In this document: piece by piece, positions 16,366 through 27,292 of the stretch
Numbering within the stretch: position 1 is the stretch's first letter
Layout of the letters: each line of letters opens with the position of its first letter
Source: Zoogloea sp.
GTDB taxonomy: Bacteria; Pseudomonadota; Gammaproteobacteria; Burkholderiales; Rhodocyclaceae
Direction of reading: 5' to 3'
Length of the DNA stretch: 64,000 nucleotides
NCBI GenBank assembly: GCA_023150095.1
Contig: JAKLLO010000001.1
Span: 1 to 64,000 of the forward strand
Position numbers and translations under genes: made by a program
The notes under the pieces: generated by a model
Database searches by the model: none
The model's input: the letters and a program-made list of their open reading frames with translations, nothing else
What the model was told of the DNA's origin: nothing

Positions 16366-18729
16366 ATGATCGAGAAACTGGTCATCGGCCTGCAGCGCTT
16401 CTTCTTCGGACACCGGCTGCTGACCCTGGGCGTGCTGCTGGCCTTCACCGCCCTGATGGGGGTGTTTGCCGCACAGCTCAGGATGTCGGCCGGCTTCGAC
16501 AAGCAGCTGCCGCAGGACCACGAATACATCCAGACCTTCAACCAGTACCGGGATGTCCTCTTCGGCGCCAACCGCATCATCGTGGTGGTCGAATCGAAGA
16601 AGGGCGACATCTGGAACGAGAAGGCCCTCACCAAGCTCTATGACGTAACCCAGGCGCTGTTCTTCATGCCGGGCGTGGATCGGCGCACCGTCACCTCGCT
16701 GTGGACGCCAAACACCCGGGCGGTGCAGATCACCGAGGAGGGCATGAAGGCCGAGGACGTGATCGGCGGCGACGTGACGGTGAAATCCCTCACCGCCGAC
16801 AACATCGCCGGCATCCGCGAGCGCACCATCATTGGTGGCTTCATGGGCAGCCTGGTGGCCAACGACGGCTCCGGCGCAATGGTGGTGGCCGAGCTGGCCG
16901 ACCCCGACCCGGCCACCGGCAAGCGCCTCGACTACTTCGACTTCAGCCGCAAGCTTGAGGCCGAGGTGCGAGACAAGTTCGCCGACGCCGACACCAGCAT
17001 CCGCATCATCGGTTTCGCCAAGCAGATGGGCGACATCTCCGAGGGCGCCACCAGCGTCGTGGAGTTCTTCGCCCTGGCCTTCCTGCTTACGGCCGGCGCG
17101 GTGTATTGGTACACGCGCTCGTGGGTGCTCACCTTCCTTCCGCTGGCGAGCTCGCTGGTGTCGGTGGTGTGGCAGTTCGGCACCATCACGCTGCTGGGCT
17201 TCGGGCTCGATCCGCTGGCGGTGCTGGTGCCTTTCCTGGTGTTCGCGATCGGCGTCTCCCACGGCATCCAGCAGGTCAATTACATCGCCAAGGAGGTCAT
17301 CAACGGCGCCGACGGCTTTACCGCCGCCACCCGCAGCTTCACCGGCCTCTTGGTGCCCGGCACGCTGGCGCTCATCACCGCCTTCGTGGGCTTTGCCACC
17401 CTGGTGCTGGTGCCCATCCCGATGATCCGCGAGCTGGCCATCACCGCGTCGGTCGGCGTGGCCTACAAGATCGTCACCAACCTCATCATGCTGCCGGTGC
17501 TGGCCAGCTTCTTCAGCTTCGACGGGCGCTTCGTGGCCCGGGCGAGCAAGGTGGAGGGCATGCGCAACCGGCTGATGGCGGCGCTGGGCGTACATATCGC
17601 CAGCCCGCGCAACGCCTTCATCGGCACCGTGGTGTGCCTCGGGCTGCTGGTGGTGGCGGTGTGGCAGAGCCAGGGCCGCCACGTGGGCCACGTGCTGCCC
17701 GGCGCGCCGGAGCTCCACAACGACTCCCGCTACAACCAGGACGTGGAAGCCGTGGTGAGCCGCTTCGGGCTCGGCCTCGACATGCTGACGGTGGTGGTCG
17801 AGACGCCCAAGGACGGCTGCTACCGCCACGAGGTGATGGCTTACGTGGATCGCCTCACGTGGTATCTCACCAACGTGCCCGGCGTGCTGTCGGCCCAGTC
17901 GCTGCCCACGCTCACCAAGCTGGCGGCCTCGGGCGTGAATGAGGGCAACCCCAAGTGGGCCTCGCTGCCGCAAGAGGAGCTGACCCTCGGCGAAGCCGTG
18001 CGCCAGGTGCCGGAGGGGCTGCGCCTCTACAACGCCGAATGCACGCTGCTGCCGGTGAATCTGTATCTCGCCGACCACAAGGCCAGCACCATCAAGGAGG
18101 TGGTGGCCGCGGTGAAGCAGTACCGCGACGCCAACCCCTTCGCCGGCGTCACGGTGCGCCTCGCCAGCGGCAACGCCGGCGTGCAGGCCGCCACCAACGA
18201 GGTGGTCGAGCATTCCGAGCTGCCGATGATGCTTTATGTGTACGCCACCATCCTGGTGCTGGTGTTCCTGGTGTATCGCGACTGGCGGGCCATGATCGCC
18301 TGCTGCGTGCCGCTCACCCTGGCCACCTTCCTGGGCTACTGGTTCATGAAGTCGCTCGACATCGGCCTCACGGTGGCGACGTTGCCGGTGATGGTGTTGG
18401 CGGTGGGCATCGGCGTGGATTACGCGTTCTATATCTACAACCGCCTGCAGATGCACCTCTCCCACGGCGAGGACATCGTCACCGCCTTCAAGCAGGCCCT
18501 GCGCGAGGTGGGCGTGGCGACGGTGTTCACCGCCGTCACCCTGTCGGTGGGTGTGGCCACCTGGTCGTTCTCGGCCCTCAAGTTCCAGGCCGACATGGGG
18601 ATGCTGCTGACCTTCATGTTCATGGTGAACATGATCATGGCCATCACCCTGCTGCCCGCCCTGGCCGTGATGATCGACGTCCTGGTCCCCCGTCGCGGGC
18701 CGGTCCGGGCGCCGCTGATGATGCACTGA
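16366..18729 (+). CDS. MMPL/RND-superfamily exporter
   Basis: This 787-residue inner-membrane protein has the RND pattern: one N-terminal helix, a large periplasmic loop, a group of helices from about residue 225, a second periplasmic loop (about 430-600) and a final helix group. Two repeats of the family signature are visible (FAIGVSHGIQQVNYIAKE and AVGIGVDYAFYIYNRLQ). It is of the hydrophobe/lipid exporter (HpnN/MmpL) type, not the tripartite drug-efflux type; no membrane-fusion gene is present. With DUF1329, DUF1302 and YCF48 neighbours it likely moves a hydrophobic compound. Start ATG 16366 follows AGGAAAC. Confidence 0.88.
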   Translation: MIEKLVIGLQRFFFGHRLLTLGVLLAFTALMGVFAAQLRMSAGFDKQLPQDHEYIQTFNQYRDVLFGANRIIVVVESKKGDIWNEKALTKLYDVTQALFFMPGVDRRTVTSLWTPNTRAVQITEEGMKAEDVIGGDVTVKSLTADNIAGIRERTIIGGFMGSLVANDGSGAMVVAELADPDPATGKRLDYFDFSRKLEAEVRDKFADADTSIRIIGFAKQMGDISEGATSVVEFFALAFLLTAGAVYWYTRSWVLTFLPLASSLVSVVWQFGTITLLGFGLDPLAVLVPFLVFAIGVSHGIQQVNYIAKEVINGADGFTAATRSFTGLLVPGTLALITAFVGFATLVLVPIPMIRELAITASVGVAYKIVTNLIMLPVLASFFSFDGRFVARASKVEGMRNRLMAALGVHIASPRNAFIGTVVCLGLLVVAVWQSQGRHVGHVLPGAPELHNDSRYNQDVEAVVSRFGLGLDMLTVVVETPKDGCYRHEVMAYVDRLTWYLTNVPGVLSAQSLPTLTKLAASGVNEGNPKWASLPQEELTLGEAVRQVPEGLRLYNAECTLLPVNLYLADHKASTIKEVVAAVKQYRDANPFAGVTVRLASGNAGVQAATNEVVEHSELPMMLYVYATILVLVFLVYRDWRAMIACCVPLTLATFLGYWFMKSLDIGLTVATLPVMVLAVGIGVDYAFYIYNRLQMHLSHGEDIVTAFKQALREVGVATVFTAVTLSVGVATWSFSALKFQADMGMLLTFMFMVNMIMAITLLPALAVMIDVLVPRRGPVRAPLMMH

Positions 18730-18740
18730 CGGAGACGCCC

Positions 18741-19703
18741 ATGAAACTCAAGACAACGATGACCCTGCTGCTGGCCGCCAGCCTTGCCGCCGGCGCCGTG
18801 CTGGTGACCGCCGCCGAGGGCCGGCCGGCCGGCGAAACCCCAGCCATGAAGGCCCGCCTCGCCAGCCGCGCCGGGCTGGTGGCCGTCGCCCGCGCCGGCT
18901 CCACGCTGGTGGCGGTGGGCGACTTTGGCACCGTGGTGCGCTCCGCTGACGGCGGCGAGACCTGGCAGCAGGCGGCCAGCGTGCCGGTCAGCGGCCTGCT
19001 CACCGCGGTGAGCTTTGCCGATGGCAAGAACGGCTGGGCGGTGGGCCACGGCGGGGTGATCCTCGCCACCACCGACGGCGGCGAAAACTGGACGCTCCAG
19101 CAGGTGGTGGACGGCAAGCCGGTGCTGCTGGGCGTGCATTTCACCGACGCCGCCCACGGCTACGTGGTGGGCGCCTACGGCACGGCGCTTGCCACCACCG
19201 ACGGCGGCCGCAGCTGGCAGCCGATGACGGTGGGCGAGGGGCGCGACGCCGACCTGCACCTCAACCACCTCTTCGCGGCGCCCGACGGCGCGCTGATCGC
19301 CGCCGGCGAGAGCGGCTCGGCCTTTCGCTCCCGCGATGGCGGCGCGCACTGGGAGCGCCTCAACACCGGCGTGACCGGCTCGCTGTGGGGCGGGCTCGCC
19401 CGTCGCGACGGCCACCTGCTGCTGCTGGGCATGAGCGGCAAGGTGCTCGAGAGCACGGACGGTGGCAGCCACTGGCAGGTGCAGGACACCGGTACCACCC
19501 AGGCCCTCACCGGCGGCGTCGAGCGGGACGACGGCAGCCTGCTGCTGGTGGGCACCGGCGGGGCGGTGGTCACCTCCCGCGACGGCAAGCTCGTCACCCA
19601 CATCCGCGACGACCGCCAGAACCTCGCCGCCGTTGCCACCGCCGGCAAGGCCGTGGTGCTGCTCGGCCAGAACGGACTCCTGCGCGAAGCCGCAGGCCAA
19701 TGA
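18741..19703 (+). CDS. YCF48-type beta-propeller protein (photosystem II stability factor-like)
   Basis: The 320-residue product has a signal peptide (to VLVTAAEG) and repeated TTDGGxxW blades (SADGGETWQQ, TTDGGENWTL, TTDGGRSWQP, SRDGGAHWER, STDGGSHWQV), which mark the BNR/YCF48 propeller fold. In cyanobacteria YCF48 helps assemble photosystem II; in heterotrophs the fold appears next to DUF1302/DUF1329/MMPL genes, with no proven role. It starts 11 bp after the exporter gene and should be periplasmic. A chaperone or scaffold for the exporter complex is a reasonable guess only. Confidence 0.87.
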   Translation: MKLKTTMTLLLAASLAAGAVLVTAAEGRPAGETPAMKARLASRAGLVAVARAGSTLVAVGDFGTVVRSADGGETWQQAASVPVSGLLTAVSFADGKNGWAVGHGGVILATTDGGENWTLQQVVDGKPVLLGVHFTDAAHGYVVGAYGTALATTDGGRSWQPMTVGEGRDADLHLNHLFAAPDGALIAAGESGSAFRSRDGGAHWERLNTGVTGSLWGGLARRDGHLLLLGMSGKVLESTDGGSHWQVQDTGTTQALTGGVERDDGSLLLVGTGGAVVTSRDGKLVTHIRDDRQNLAAVATAGKAVVLLGQNGLLREAAGQ

Positions 19704-19719
19704 CTTCGGAGACCCAACC

Positions 19720-20199
19720 ATGCTGGAAAGACTGATCGGCCTCTTGCGCGGCGAGCTGCTGGCCGAGGCCGTCGAGCGCGGCCCCTTCGAGCGGCGCCTG
19801 ATCGCCGTGGCGGCTCTGCTGCTGGAAACCATGTACGTGGATCGCGTGGCCTCGGAGGCCGAGCACCAGGCCGTCAAGCGCCTGCTGATGGAGCACTTCC
19901 ACCTCCCCCGCGAGCGCGTCGACGAGCTCGTCGCGGTGGCCGAGGTGCGCTACGCCGAAGCGCTAGACGACTGGGAGTTTGCCGAGGCGGTGCGCGTCGG
20001 CTTCGGCCCCGAGGAGCGCCAGGAGATCCTCACCATGCTGTGGGAGGTGGCCTACGCCGACGGCCTGGAGAAGCTTGAAGGCCGCCTGATGAGCCGCCTC
20101 GCCCGCCAGCTCGAGCTGGACGAGGACGCCGTGGCCCTGGCCCGTGCCGCCGCCAGTGCCCGATCCGGCGTGCTGCGGGGTGAGCCCGGCGACACCTGA
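19720..20199 (+). CDS. TerB-like tellurite-resistance-fold protein
   Basis: This 159-residue cytoplasmic protein is almost all helical, with two TerB/DjlA-like halves: RLIAVAALLLETMYVDRVASEAE and EILTMLWEVAYADGLEKLEG. Both show the acidic D-x-x-x-x-x-E pattern of the fold, which binds metal in some members. There is no signal peptide. It lies 16 bp after the YCF48 gene, which is unusual company for this fold and suggests a cytoplasmic helper for the operon. Nothing indicates tellurite resistance itself; ter genes are absent. Confidence 0.75.
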   Translation: MLERLIGLLRGELLAEAVERGPFERRLIAVAALLLETMYVDRVASEAEHQAVKRLLMEHFHLPRERVDELVAVAEVRYAEALDDWEFAEAVRVGFGPEERQEILTMLWEVAYADGLEKLEGRLMSRLARQLELDEDAVALARAAASARSGVLRGEPGDT

Positions 20200-20232
20200 T
20201 CCCGCTTCAGCCCACACCCCGATCCCAACCCC

Positions 20233-20254
20233 CGGCAATCCGCCCGGATTGCCG
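20233..20254. terminator. 10-bp perfect inverted repeat between TerB-like and aldehyde dehydrogenase genes
   Basis: CGGCAATCCG at 20233-20242 and CGGATTGCCG at 20245-20254 form a perfect stem around only two bases. No T run follows. It lies in the 123-bp gap before the aldehyde dehydrogenase gene and could be a partial terminator or an mRNA-processing/stability hairpin that sets the ratio of the two parts of the operon. Confidence 0.45.
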
Positions 20255-20322
20255 CTCCCCATGTCGGGCCCCGGCCCGGCAGGCCCCGTTTCACCCACAA
20301 AAACCATGAAGGAGACAAGCCC

Positions 20323-21825
<1,503 letters not shown>

Positions 21826-21833
21826 GCGCGGTG

Positions 21834-21867
21834 CCGGGCGTCGTGGCTTGGATCCCGCGGCGCCCGG
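21834..21867. terminator. Hairpin between convergent aldehyde dehydrogenase and sorbosone dehydrogenase genes
   Basis: CCGGGCG at 21834-21840 pairs with CGCCCGG at 21861-21867 across a 20-base loop and is followed by GTTTC. It starts 9 bp after the aldehyde dehydrogenase stop and ends just before the stop codon of the convergent gene. A weak bidirectional terminator is the likely role. Confidence 0.35.
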
Positions 21868-21870
21868 GTT

Positions 21871-23046
21871 TCAGTTGGGGCTCACCAGCAGCAGGGTGCC
21901 GTTGCGGTCTTCCGTCACCCACAGGCGGCCGCGGGGGTCGGCCTTGATGTCGGTGGGCGCGCCCATCGGCTGGCGGGCGCTGCGTTCCCAGCCTTCCACC
22001 AGCACATCGAAATTGCGGGCCGGCTGGCCGGCCTTGTCGAAGCGGTAGGCCACGATCCGGTGGCCCAGCCGACGATAGCCGTGGAGGCCGATCACCAGGC
22101 TGCCGCGCCAGGCGGCGGGGGCGGCCGGGCCGTCGTAGAAAGCCATGCCCAGCGGCGCCGAGTGGGCCGGCAGCAGACGCTCGGGTTTGGCGTAGCGGCT
22201 GCAGTCGCCGCTGCCGAAGGCCGGGTCGAAGGCGTCGAGCCCGGTGCAGTAGGGCCAGCCGTAGTGCTGGCCGGCGCGCACGCGGTTGAGCTCGTCCGCC
22301 GGTCGGGTGTCGGAAACGACATTGCCCGGCAGCACGTCGCGGCTGTTCTCGCCCTGCCACAGGGTGCCGTCCGGGGCGAAGGCGAGGGCCATCGAATTGC
22401 GCAGGCCGCGGGCGAAGGCGGTCACCGTCCAGCGGCCGTGTTTAAACTTGTAGCGCCAGATGGCCGAACCGGCGTCGGGCCGCTCGGCCTCGGGGCAGGG
22501 CTTGCCAGCGGGGCCGTCCTCGCAGTGATCCGAGGTGCTGCCGATGTTCACGTAGATCGCGCCATCCGGGCCGAACACGAACTGCTTGAGCGGGTGGCGC
22601 CCGCTGGCTGGCAGGTTGATGACGACCGGCTCCAGCACCGGCGGCGAGCGGTCCAGGCGGACCCGCGAGATACGGCTCGCCTCGGCGATGTAGACCGCGC
22701 CATCCGGCCCGGCCTGCAGGCCGTTGGGGCGGTCGAGCTTGGTGAGGATCGGCTTCACGTCGAAGCCACCGGGGCGGGGCGTGAGCATCAGCAGCCGCCC
22801 GGCGTTCGCGTCCCAGCGGCCCAGGTCGGCCACCAGCACGCGGCCGTCAGCCAGCGGCAGTACGCCCCGAGGAAAGCCCAGCCTGGTGGCCGCCAGCCCG
22901 ACGCAGAATCCCTTGGCGACCTTCAGCGACACGGCCGGCAGGCCGGCGCATTCTCCTTGCGTCACATAGCCATCCCCCCGCTTGGCGGCGTGGGCTGACG
23001 GGCTCAGGGCCAGCGCGACGAGGAGGGCGAGGAGGCGGCGGCGCAT
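21871..23046 (-). CDS. Periplasmic PQQ-dependent sugar (sorbosone/glucose) dehydrogenase-type propeller
   Basis: The product is 391 residues with a signal peptide (MRRRLLALLVALALSPSAHA). It belongs to the L-sorbosone/glucose dehydrogenase (GDH/SSDH) fold, with NGLQAGPDGAVYIAEASR, VFGPDGAIYVNIGSTSD, RGLRNSMALAFAPDGTLWQGENSRD and HYGWPYC as recognisable family motifs. Soluble members bind PQQ; the true substrate of most is unknown. The Met at 23046 is favoured because it begins the signal; the frame is open 59 codons further upstream but there it overlaps the pepD coding sequence. It sits 7 bp after pepD in the same direction, so the two may be co-transcribed. Confidence 0.85.
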   Translation of the reverse strand: MRRRLLALLVALALSPSAHAAKRGDGYVTQGECAGLPAVSLKVAKGFCVGLAATRLGFPRGVLPLADGRVLVADLGRWDANAGRLLMLTPRPGGFDVKPILTKLDRPNGLQAGPDGAVYIAEASRISRVRLDRSPPVLEPVVINLPASGRHPLKQFVFGPDGAIYVNIGSTSDHCEDGPAGKPCPEAERPDAGSAIWRYKFKHGRWTVTAFARGLRNSMALAFAPDGTLWQGENSRDVLPGNVVSDTRPADELNRVRAGQHYGWPYCTGLDAFDPAFGSGDCSRYAKPERLLPAHSAPLGMAFYDGPAAPAAWRGSLVIGLHGYRRLGHRIVAYRFDKAGQPARNFDVLVEGWERSARQPMGAPTDIKADPRGRLWVTEDRNGTLLLVSPN

Positions 23047-23053
23047 ACGCAGC

Positions 23054-24517
23054 TCAGGCGGCGATGTCGGCCAGGATGGCGGTGAGCAGCTGCCACACCT
23101 TGCCGACCGCCTCGATCTCGACCCGCTCGCCCGGGGCGTGGGCGCCGCGGATGGTCGGGCCGAAGGAGACGGTGTCCATGCCCGGATACTTGGCGCCGAT
23201 GATCCCGCACTCCAGCCCGGCATGCACCACCTTCACCACCGACTCGCCGCCAAAATCCCGCGCATAGACCCGCTGGCAGCGGGCCAGCAGCGGCGACGCC
23301 GGGTTGGGCGCCCAGCCCGGGTAGTGGCCGGACTTGCTGGCGGCGGTGCCCGACAGCGCGAACAGGCTGACGATCTCGTCGGCTAGCGCCTCGCTGCCGC
23401 TGTCGATCAGCGAGCGGACCATGAAGTTGCAGCTGCCGCCATCCGGCCCGATGCTCGCCATGCCCAGGTTGTTGGAGGTTTCCACCACGCCCGGCACCGC
23501 CAGGCTCTGGCGGCGCACCCCGTGGGGCGCGGCGTGCAGGCTGGCGAGCCACACCGACTGCTCGGCCGGGGCGAGCACCGCGTCGGCGCTGGCGGGGGTG
23601 TGGGCGAGGCTGACGCCAGCATCGACGCCCGCGAGTTCCTGGCGCAGGGTGGTTTGCCAGCGGGCGAGGGCCTCGCCCAGCGCATCGCCGCGGCCGGCCG
23701 GCAGCGCGACGGTGGCGCGGGCTTCGCGGGGCAGGGCGTTGCGGGCGGTGCCGCCTTCAAGGCTGGCGAGGCGCAGCGGAAACTGGCTTTCCAGATCCCG
23801 CAGCACCCGCACCAGCAGCTTGATGGCGTTGCCGCGTTCTTCGTGGATGTTGACGCCCGAGTGGCCGCCGCGCAGCCCGGTGAGGGCGATCTGCCACACC
23901 TCGTGGCCGGCGGGCAGGGCGGCGGGCGTGCCGGGGCGGGCGACGTTCACGTCCAGCCCGCCGGCGCAGCCCAGGTAGAACTCGCCCCAGTCTTCGGTAT
24001 CGATGTTGAGCATCAGCCGGCCCTGCAGCACGCCGGGCGCGAGACCCTGGGCTCCGCCCATGCCGGCTTCTTCATCCACGGTCAGCAGCGCCTCGAGAGG
24101 GCCGTGGACGAGGCGGCTGTCTTCGAGCACGGCGAGGATCAGCGCCACGCCGATGCCATTGTCGGCGCCCAGCGTGGTGCCCTCGGCCACCAGCCAGCCG
24201 TCCTTCAGCACGGGGCGGATCGGGTCGCGGGTGAAGTCGTGGTCGGTGTCGGCGTTCTTCTGGCAGACCATGTCCAGGTGGGCCTGCAGCACCACGCCCG
24301 GGGCGGCCTCGTGGCCGGGGCTGGCGGGTTTCCTGAGGATCAGGTTGCCGGCGGCGTCCACCTGCGCGTCCAGCCCCTTGGCGACGGCCCAGGCGTGGAG
24401 GTGGTCGCGCAAGGCGTCCTCGGCCTTGGAGGGGCGGGGGATGGCACACAGGGTGGCAAAGTGGCGCCACACGGCGGCGGGCTGGAGATCGGCGAAGACG
24501 GCGGGCAGGGCAGACAT
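23054..24517 (-). CDS. pepD: Aminoacyl-histidine dipeptidase (beta-Ala-His dipeptidase)
   Basis: This 487-residue M20-family metallopeptidase cleaves Xaa-His dipeptides such as carnosine in the cytoplasm. Metal-site motifs are in place: the HxD of LQAHLDMVC, DNGIG after TTLGA, the EE pair in LLTVDEEAGMGGA, an Asp in LNIDTEDWGE and the C-terminal His of VVHAGLECG. The dimerisation domain contains GLRGGHSGVNIHEERGNA. The Met at 24517 gives the usual PepD N-terminus; 51 further codons upstream lack family character. It diverges from the transglutaminase-like gene, with 151 bp between. Confidence 0.92.
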   Translation of the reverse strand: MSALPAVFADLQPAAVWRHFATLCAIPRPSKAEDALRDHLHAWAVAKGLDAQVDAAGNLILRKPASPGHEAAPGVVLQAHLDMVCQKNADTDHDFTRDPIRPVLKDGWLVAEGTTLGADNGIGVALILAVLEDSRLVHGPLEALLTVDEEAGMGGAQGLAPGVLQGRLMLNIDTEDWGEFYLGCAGGLDVNVARPGTPAALPAGHEVWQIALTGLRGGHSGVNIHEERGNAIKLLVRVLRDLESQFPLRLASLEGGTARNALPREARATVALPAGRGDALGEALARWQTTLRQELAGVDAGVSLAHTPASADAVLAPAEQSVWLASLHAAPHGVRRQSLAVPGVVETSNNLGMASIGPDGGSCNFMVRSLIDSGSEALADEIVSLFALSGTAASKSGHYPGWAPNPASPLLARCQRVYARDFGGESVVKVVHAGLECGIIGAKYPGMDTVSFGPTIRGAHAPGERVEIEAVGKVWQLLTAILADIAA

Positions 24518-24668
24518 GGCGGCGGAATCGGCGTGGATGCGTGAAACGGAAGCGCCAAGCATCGGAGGGATGCGGCGGTGCGTCAAGGGGCAGCGTGGCG
24601 TTCGACAGCGGCGCGTGGCCCACGTAAGCTCGCACTCCCATACGCCGACACCTTGCCCGGACAGCATC

Positions 24669-25247
24669 ATGCAGCCCTATCTCGCCGCCAGCACCTACAT
24701 CGACTTCGACCACCCGGACGTGGCCGCAGAGGCGCGCCGGCTCGCCGAGGGCGCCGCGTCGCCGAGTGATGTGGTGCGCCGCTGCTTCGAGTTCGTCCGC
24801 GACGAGATCCGCCACAGCGTGGATTTCATGCAGAACCCGGTCACCTGCATGGCGTCGGACGCGCTGCGCCACCGCACCGGCTACTGCTACGCCAAGAGCC
24901 ACCTGCTCGCCGCGCTGCTGCGGGCCAACGGCGTGCCCACCGGGCTGTGTTACCAGCGCCTGTCGGTGGGCGACGCCGGTGCGCCCTACTGCCTGCACGG
25001 GCTCAACGCGGTGTGGCTGGATGACATCGGTTGGTTCCGCATCGACGCCCGCGGCAACAAGCCCGGCGTGGATGCGCAGTTTGCACCGCCGGTGGAGCGT
25101 CTGGCCTTCGCGATCCGCGAGCCGGCCGAGCGCGACCTGCCCGAGATCTGGGCCGAGCCGCTGGCCTGCGTGGTCCGCGTGCTCGAAACCGAGCCCGACG
25201 TGGCCGCCGTGCTGCGCAACCTGCCGGACGTGCCGCTGATCGGCTGA
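24669..25247 (+). CDS. Transglutaminase-like cysteine protease-fold protein
   Basis: The 192-residue protein has a transglutaminase-like core with the full triad: Cys73 (TGYCYAKSH), His110 (YCLHGLNAVW) and Asp126 (FRIDARGNK). Bacterial single-domain members of this type are cytoplasmic and largely uncharacterised; many are probably proteases or amidases. No signal peptide is visible. The gene stands alone, between divergent pepD and the downstream helicase gene 66 bp away. Confidence 0.85.
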   Translation: MQPYLAASTYIDFDHPDVAAEARRLAEGAASPSDVVRRCFEFVRDEIRHSVDFMQNPVTCMASDALRHRTGYCYAKSHLLAALLRANGVPTGLCYQRLSVGDAGAPYCLHGLNAVWLDDIGWFRIDARGNKPGVDAQFAPPVERLAFAIREPAERDLPEIWAEPLACVVRVLETEPDVAAVLRNLPDVPLIG

Positions 25248-25313
25248 CCGCTGCTTTCTCGAACGTTTTTTCCGGGCTGGCCCGCCACGGCCGGCCCATT
25301 GTTTTTGCGACTG

Positions 25314-27278
25314 ATGATGACAACCACCGAATCTCCCCAACCCGCCCCCGCGATGGACCTGCGCTTCATCGTCACCACCAGCAGCAACCGCGTGTGGCTC
25401 GCCGCCAGCCGCCGCGTGCGCGTCCGCGGCGAGGAGTTCCGGCTGGTCGGCTACCTGCCCGAGAGCTGCCTCGGCCAGGCCGGCCACTGGCGGCGTCGGC
25501 CGCTGCCGGGGCGCCAGACGCTGGAGCAGGCCATGCTGGCCGCCCAGGGCGCGCACCTCGAAGCGGCGCTCAACGCCGCTGTCGGCGAGATCGGGATCTT
25601 TTTGGAAGCCTGCGCCACCGAAGGGCTGGAGCCCAACCTGCGCGGGCTGCGGGATGACTGGTCCGCGGGCCGGCTGGATTTCACCACCCTGCCCAAGACG
25701 CTCGCCCAGACCCTCGCCGACCTCCGCGCCCGGCGCCGCCACCGCGATCTGGCCGGGCAGATCGGGCGCTCGGTGCGCCTGTCGGACTACCCGGACACCT
25801 TCGCCGCCAAGCGTCGCCCGCGCAAGCTGATCGCCGTGCTGGGGCCGACCAACTCCGGCAAGACCCACGACGCCTTCGAGCGCCTCGCCACCGCCCGGGC
25901 CGGCGTGTATCTCGGCCCGCTGCGCCTGCTGGCGCTGGAGGCCTTCACGCGGCTCAACGAGGAGTTCGGGGTGAGCGCGTCCCTCATCACCGGCGAGGAG
26001 CGCCGGATGGTCGAGGGCAGCCGGGTGACCGCCTCGACCATCGAGATGCTCGACCCCTCGGCCGAGCTGGAGGTGGCGGTGATCGACGAGATCCAGATGC
26101 TCAGCGACCCGGACCGGGGCTGGGCGTGGACCCAGGCGGTGGTCGGTGCCAACGCCGCCGAGGTGTGGCTGGTGGGCGCGCTCTCCGCCGAGCCGGCGGT
26201 GGTGGCGCTGGCCGAGCGCCTGGGCCTGCCCCTGGAGATCCGCCGCAAGCAGCGCAAGCACCCGCTGGTGGTGGGTGAGGCGCTGTCCCACAACCCGGCG
26301 GGCGCGCTGCGGCGGGCGCGGCCGGGGGATGCCTTCATCGTCTTCTCGCGGCGCGACGCCCTCAACCTGCGGGACGACTTCCTGGCCCTGGGCAAGTCGG
26401 TGGCCTGCATCTACGGCGCCCTGTCGCCCGAGGTGCGCGAGCGCGAGGCGCACCGCTTCGCCGGCGGCGACGCCGACATCCTGGTGGCCACCGACGCCAT
26501 CGGGATGGGCCTCAACCTGCCCATCGAGCGGGTGGTGTTCACCGCCATCCAGAAGTACGACGGCACGACGCGGGACACCCTGTCACCGTCGCTGCTCCAG
26601 CAGATCGGCGGGCGGGCCGGGCGCTTCGGGCATCAGGAGGAAGCGGGCGTCGTCGCCGGCCTCACCCCGGCCGAGCACAAGGTCGTCGCCGCGCTGATGA
26701 AGGCGCCCCAGCCGCCGCTGGAAACCCGCGGCTTCCAGATCACCGCCGGCAGCGCGTATCTCGAACAGATCGCCGAGATGGCCGGCGACACCCGGCTGGA
26801 GGCGCTGCTGTCGCTGTTCCAGCTCCACGCCGATTGCGGCGACGGCTTCTTCGTGCCGCACATCCCCGAAGAGCAGCTCGCCCGCGCTGCCCAGCTTGAC
26901 CGGATGAAGAACCTCACGCTGCACGAGAAGCACGTGTTCTCGATGGCGCCGATGGCGTCCCAGAACGAGACCATCGACGGCGTGTGGCGCGACTGGGCCT
27001 ACACCGCCAACAAGGGCAAGGCCATCGAACTGGATTTCCTGCCCCGCGTGCCCCAGCGCGCGTCGCTCGAAGAGGCCGAGACGACGGTGCGCCTGATCGC
27101 CGCCTACCGCTGGTTTGCCTACCGCCTGCCCGAGCGCTTCATCGACCAGGAGATGGCCGACGCCTGCCTCGCGCCGTGGATCTCGGTGGTGGACGGCCAC
27201 CTGCGCAGCCGCTACCGGCAGGGCGTGGGCGGCGGCCGCAAGGGCGTGCCGAGCTGGTACTGGCCGGTGCGGCACTGA
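25314..27278 (+). CDS. SUV3-type superfamily 2 RNA helicase
   Basis: The 654-residue protein carries the motifs of SUV3 helicases: GPTNSGKTHDAFERL (motif I) near residue 180, DEIQMLSDPDRGWAWT (motif II), and VATDAIGMGLNLP with QIGGRAGRFG (motifs V and VI). SUV3 is best known as the mitochondrial degradosome helicase that unwinds RNA for exonucleases. The N-terminal 160 residues (VTTSSNRVWLAASRRVRVRGEEFRLVGYLPE) are lineage-specific. The start is uncertain: two ATGs in a row lie at 25314 and 25317 without a strong site, and another Met lies at 25353. The DUF3820 gene follows after 14 bp. Confidence 0.85.
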   Translation: MMTTTESPQPAPAMDLRFIVTTSSNRVWLAASRRVRVRGEEFRLVGYLPESCLGQAGHWRRRPLPGRQTLEQAMLAAQGAHLEAALNAAVGEIGIFLEACATEGLEPNLRGLRDDWSAGRLDFTTLPKTLAQTLADLRARRRHRDLAGQIGRSVRLSDYPDTFAAKRRPRKLIAVLGPTNSGKTHDAFERLATARAGVYLGPLRLLALEAFTRLNEEFGVSASLITGEERRMVEGSRVTASTIEMLDPSAELEVAVIDEIQMLSDPDRGWAWTQAVVGANAAEVWLVGALSAEPAVVALAERLGLPLEIRRKQRKHPLVVGEALSHNPAGALRRARPGDAFIVFSRRDALNLRDDFLALGKSVACIYGALSPEVREREAHRFAGGDADILVATDAIGMGLNLPIERVVFTAIQKYDGTTRDTLSPSLLQQIGGRAGRFGHQEEAGVVAGLTPAEHKVVAALMKAPQPPLETRGFQITAGSAYLEQIAEMAGDTRLEALLSLFQLHADCGDGFFVPHIPEEQLARAAQLDRMKNLTLHEKHVFSMAPMASQNETIDGVWRDWAYTANKGKAIELDFLPRVPQRASLEEAETTVRLIAAYRWFAYRLPERFIDQEMADACLAPWISVVDGHLRSRYRQGVGGGRKGVPSWYWPVRH

Positions 27279-27292
27279 TCGGAGGCGGCGCG

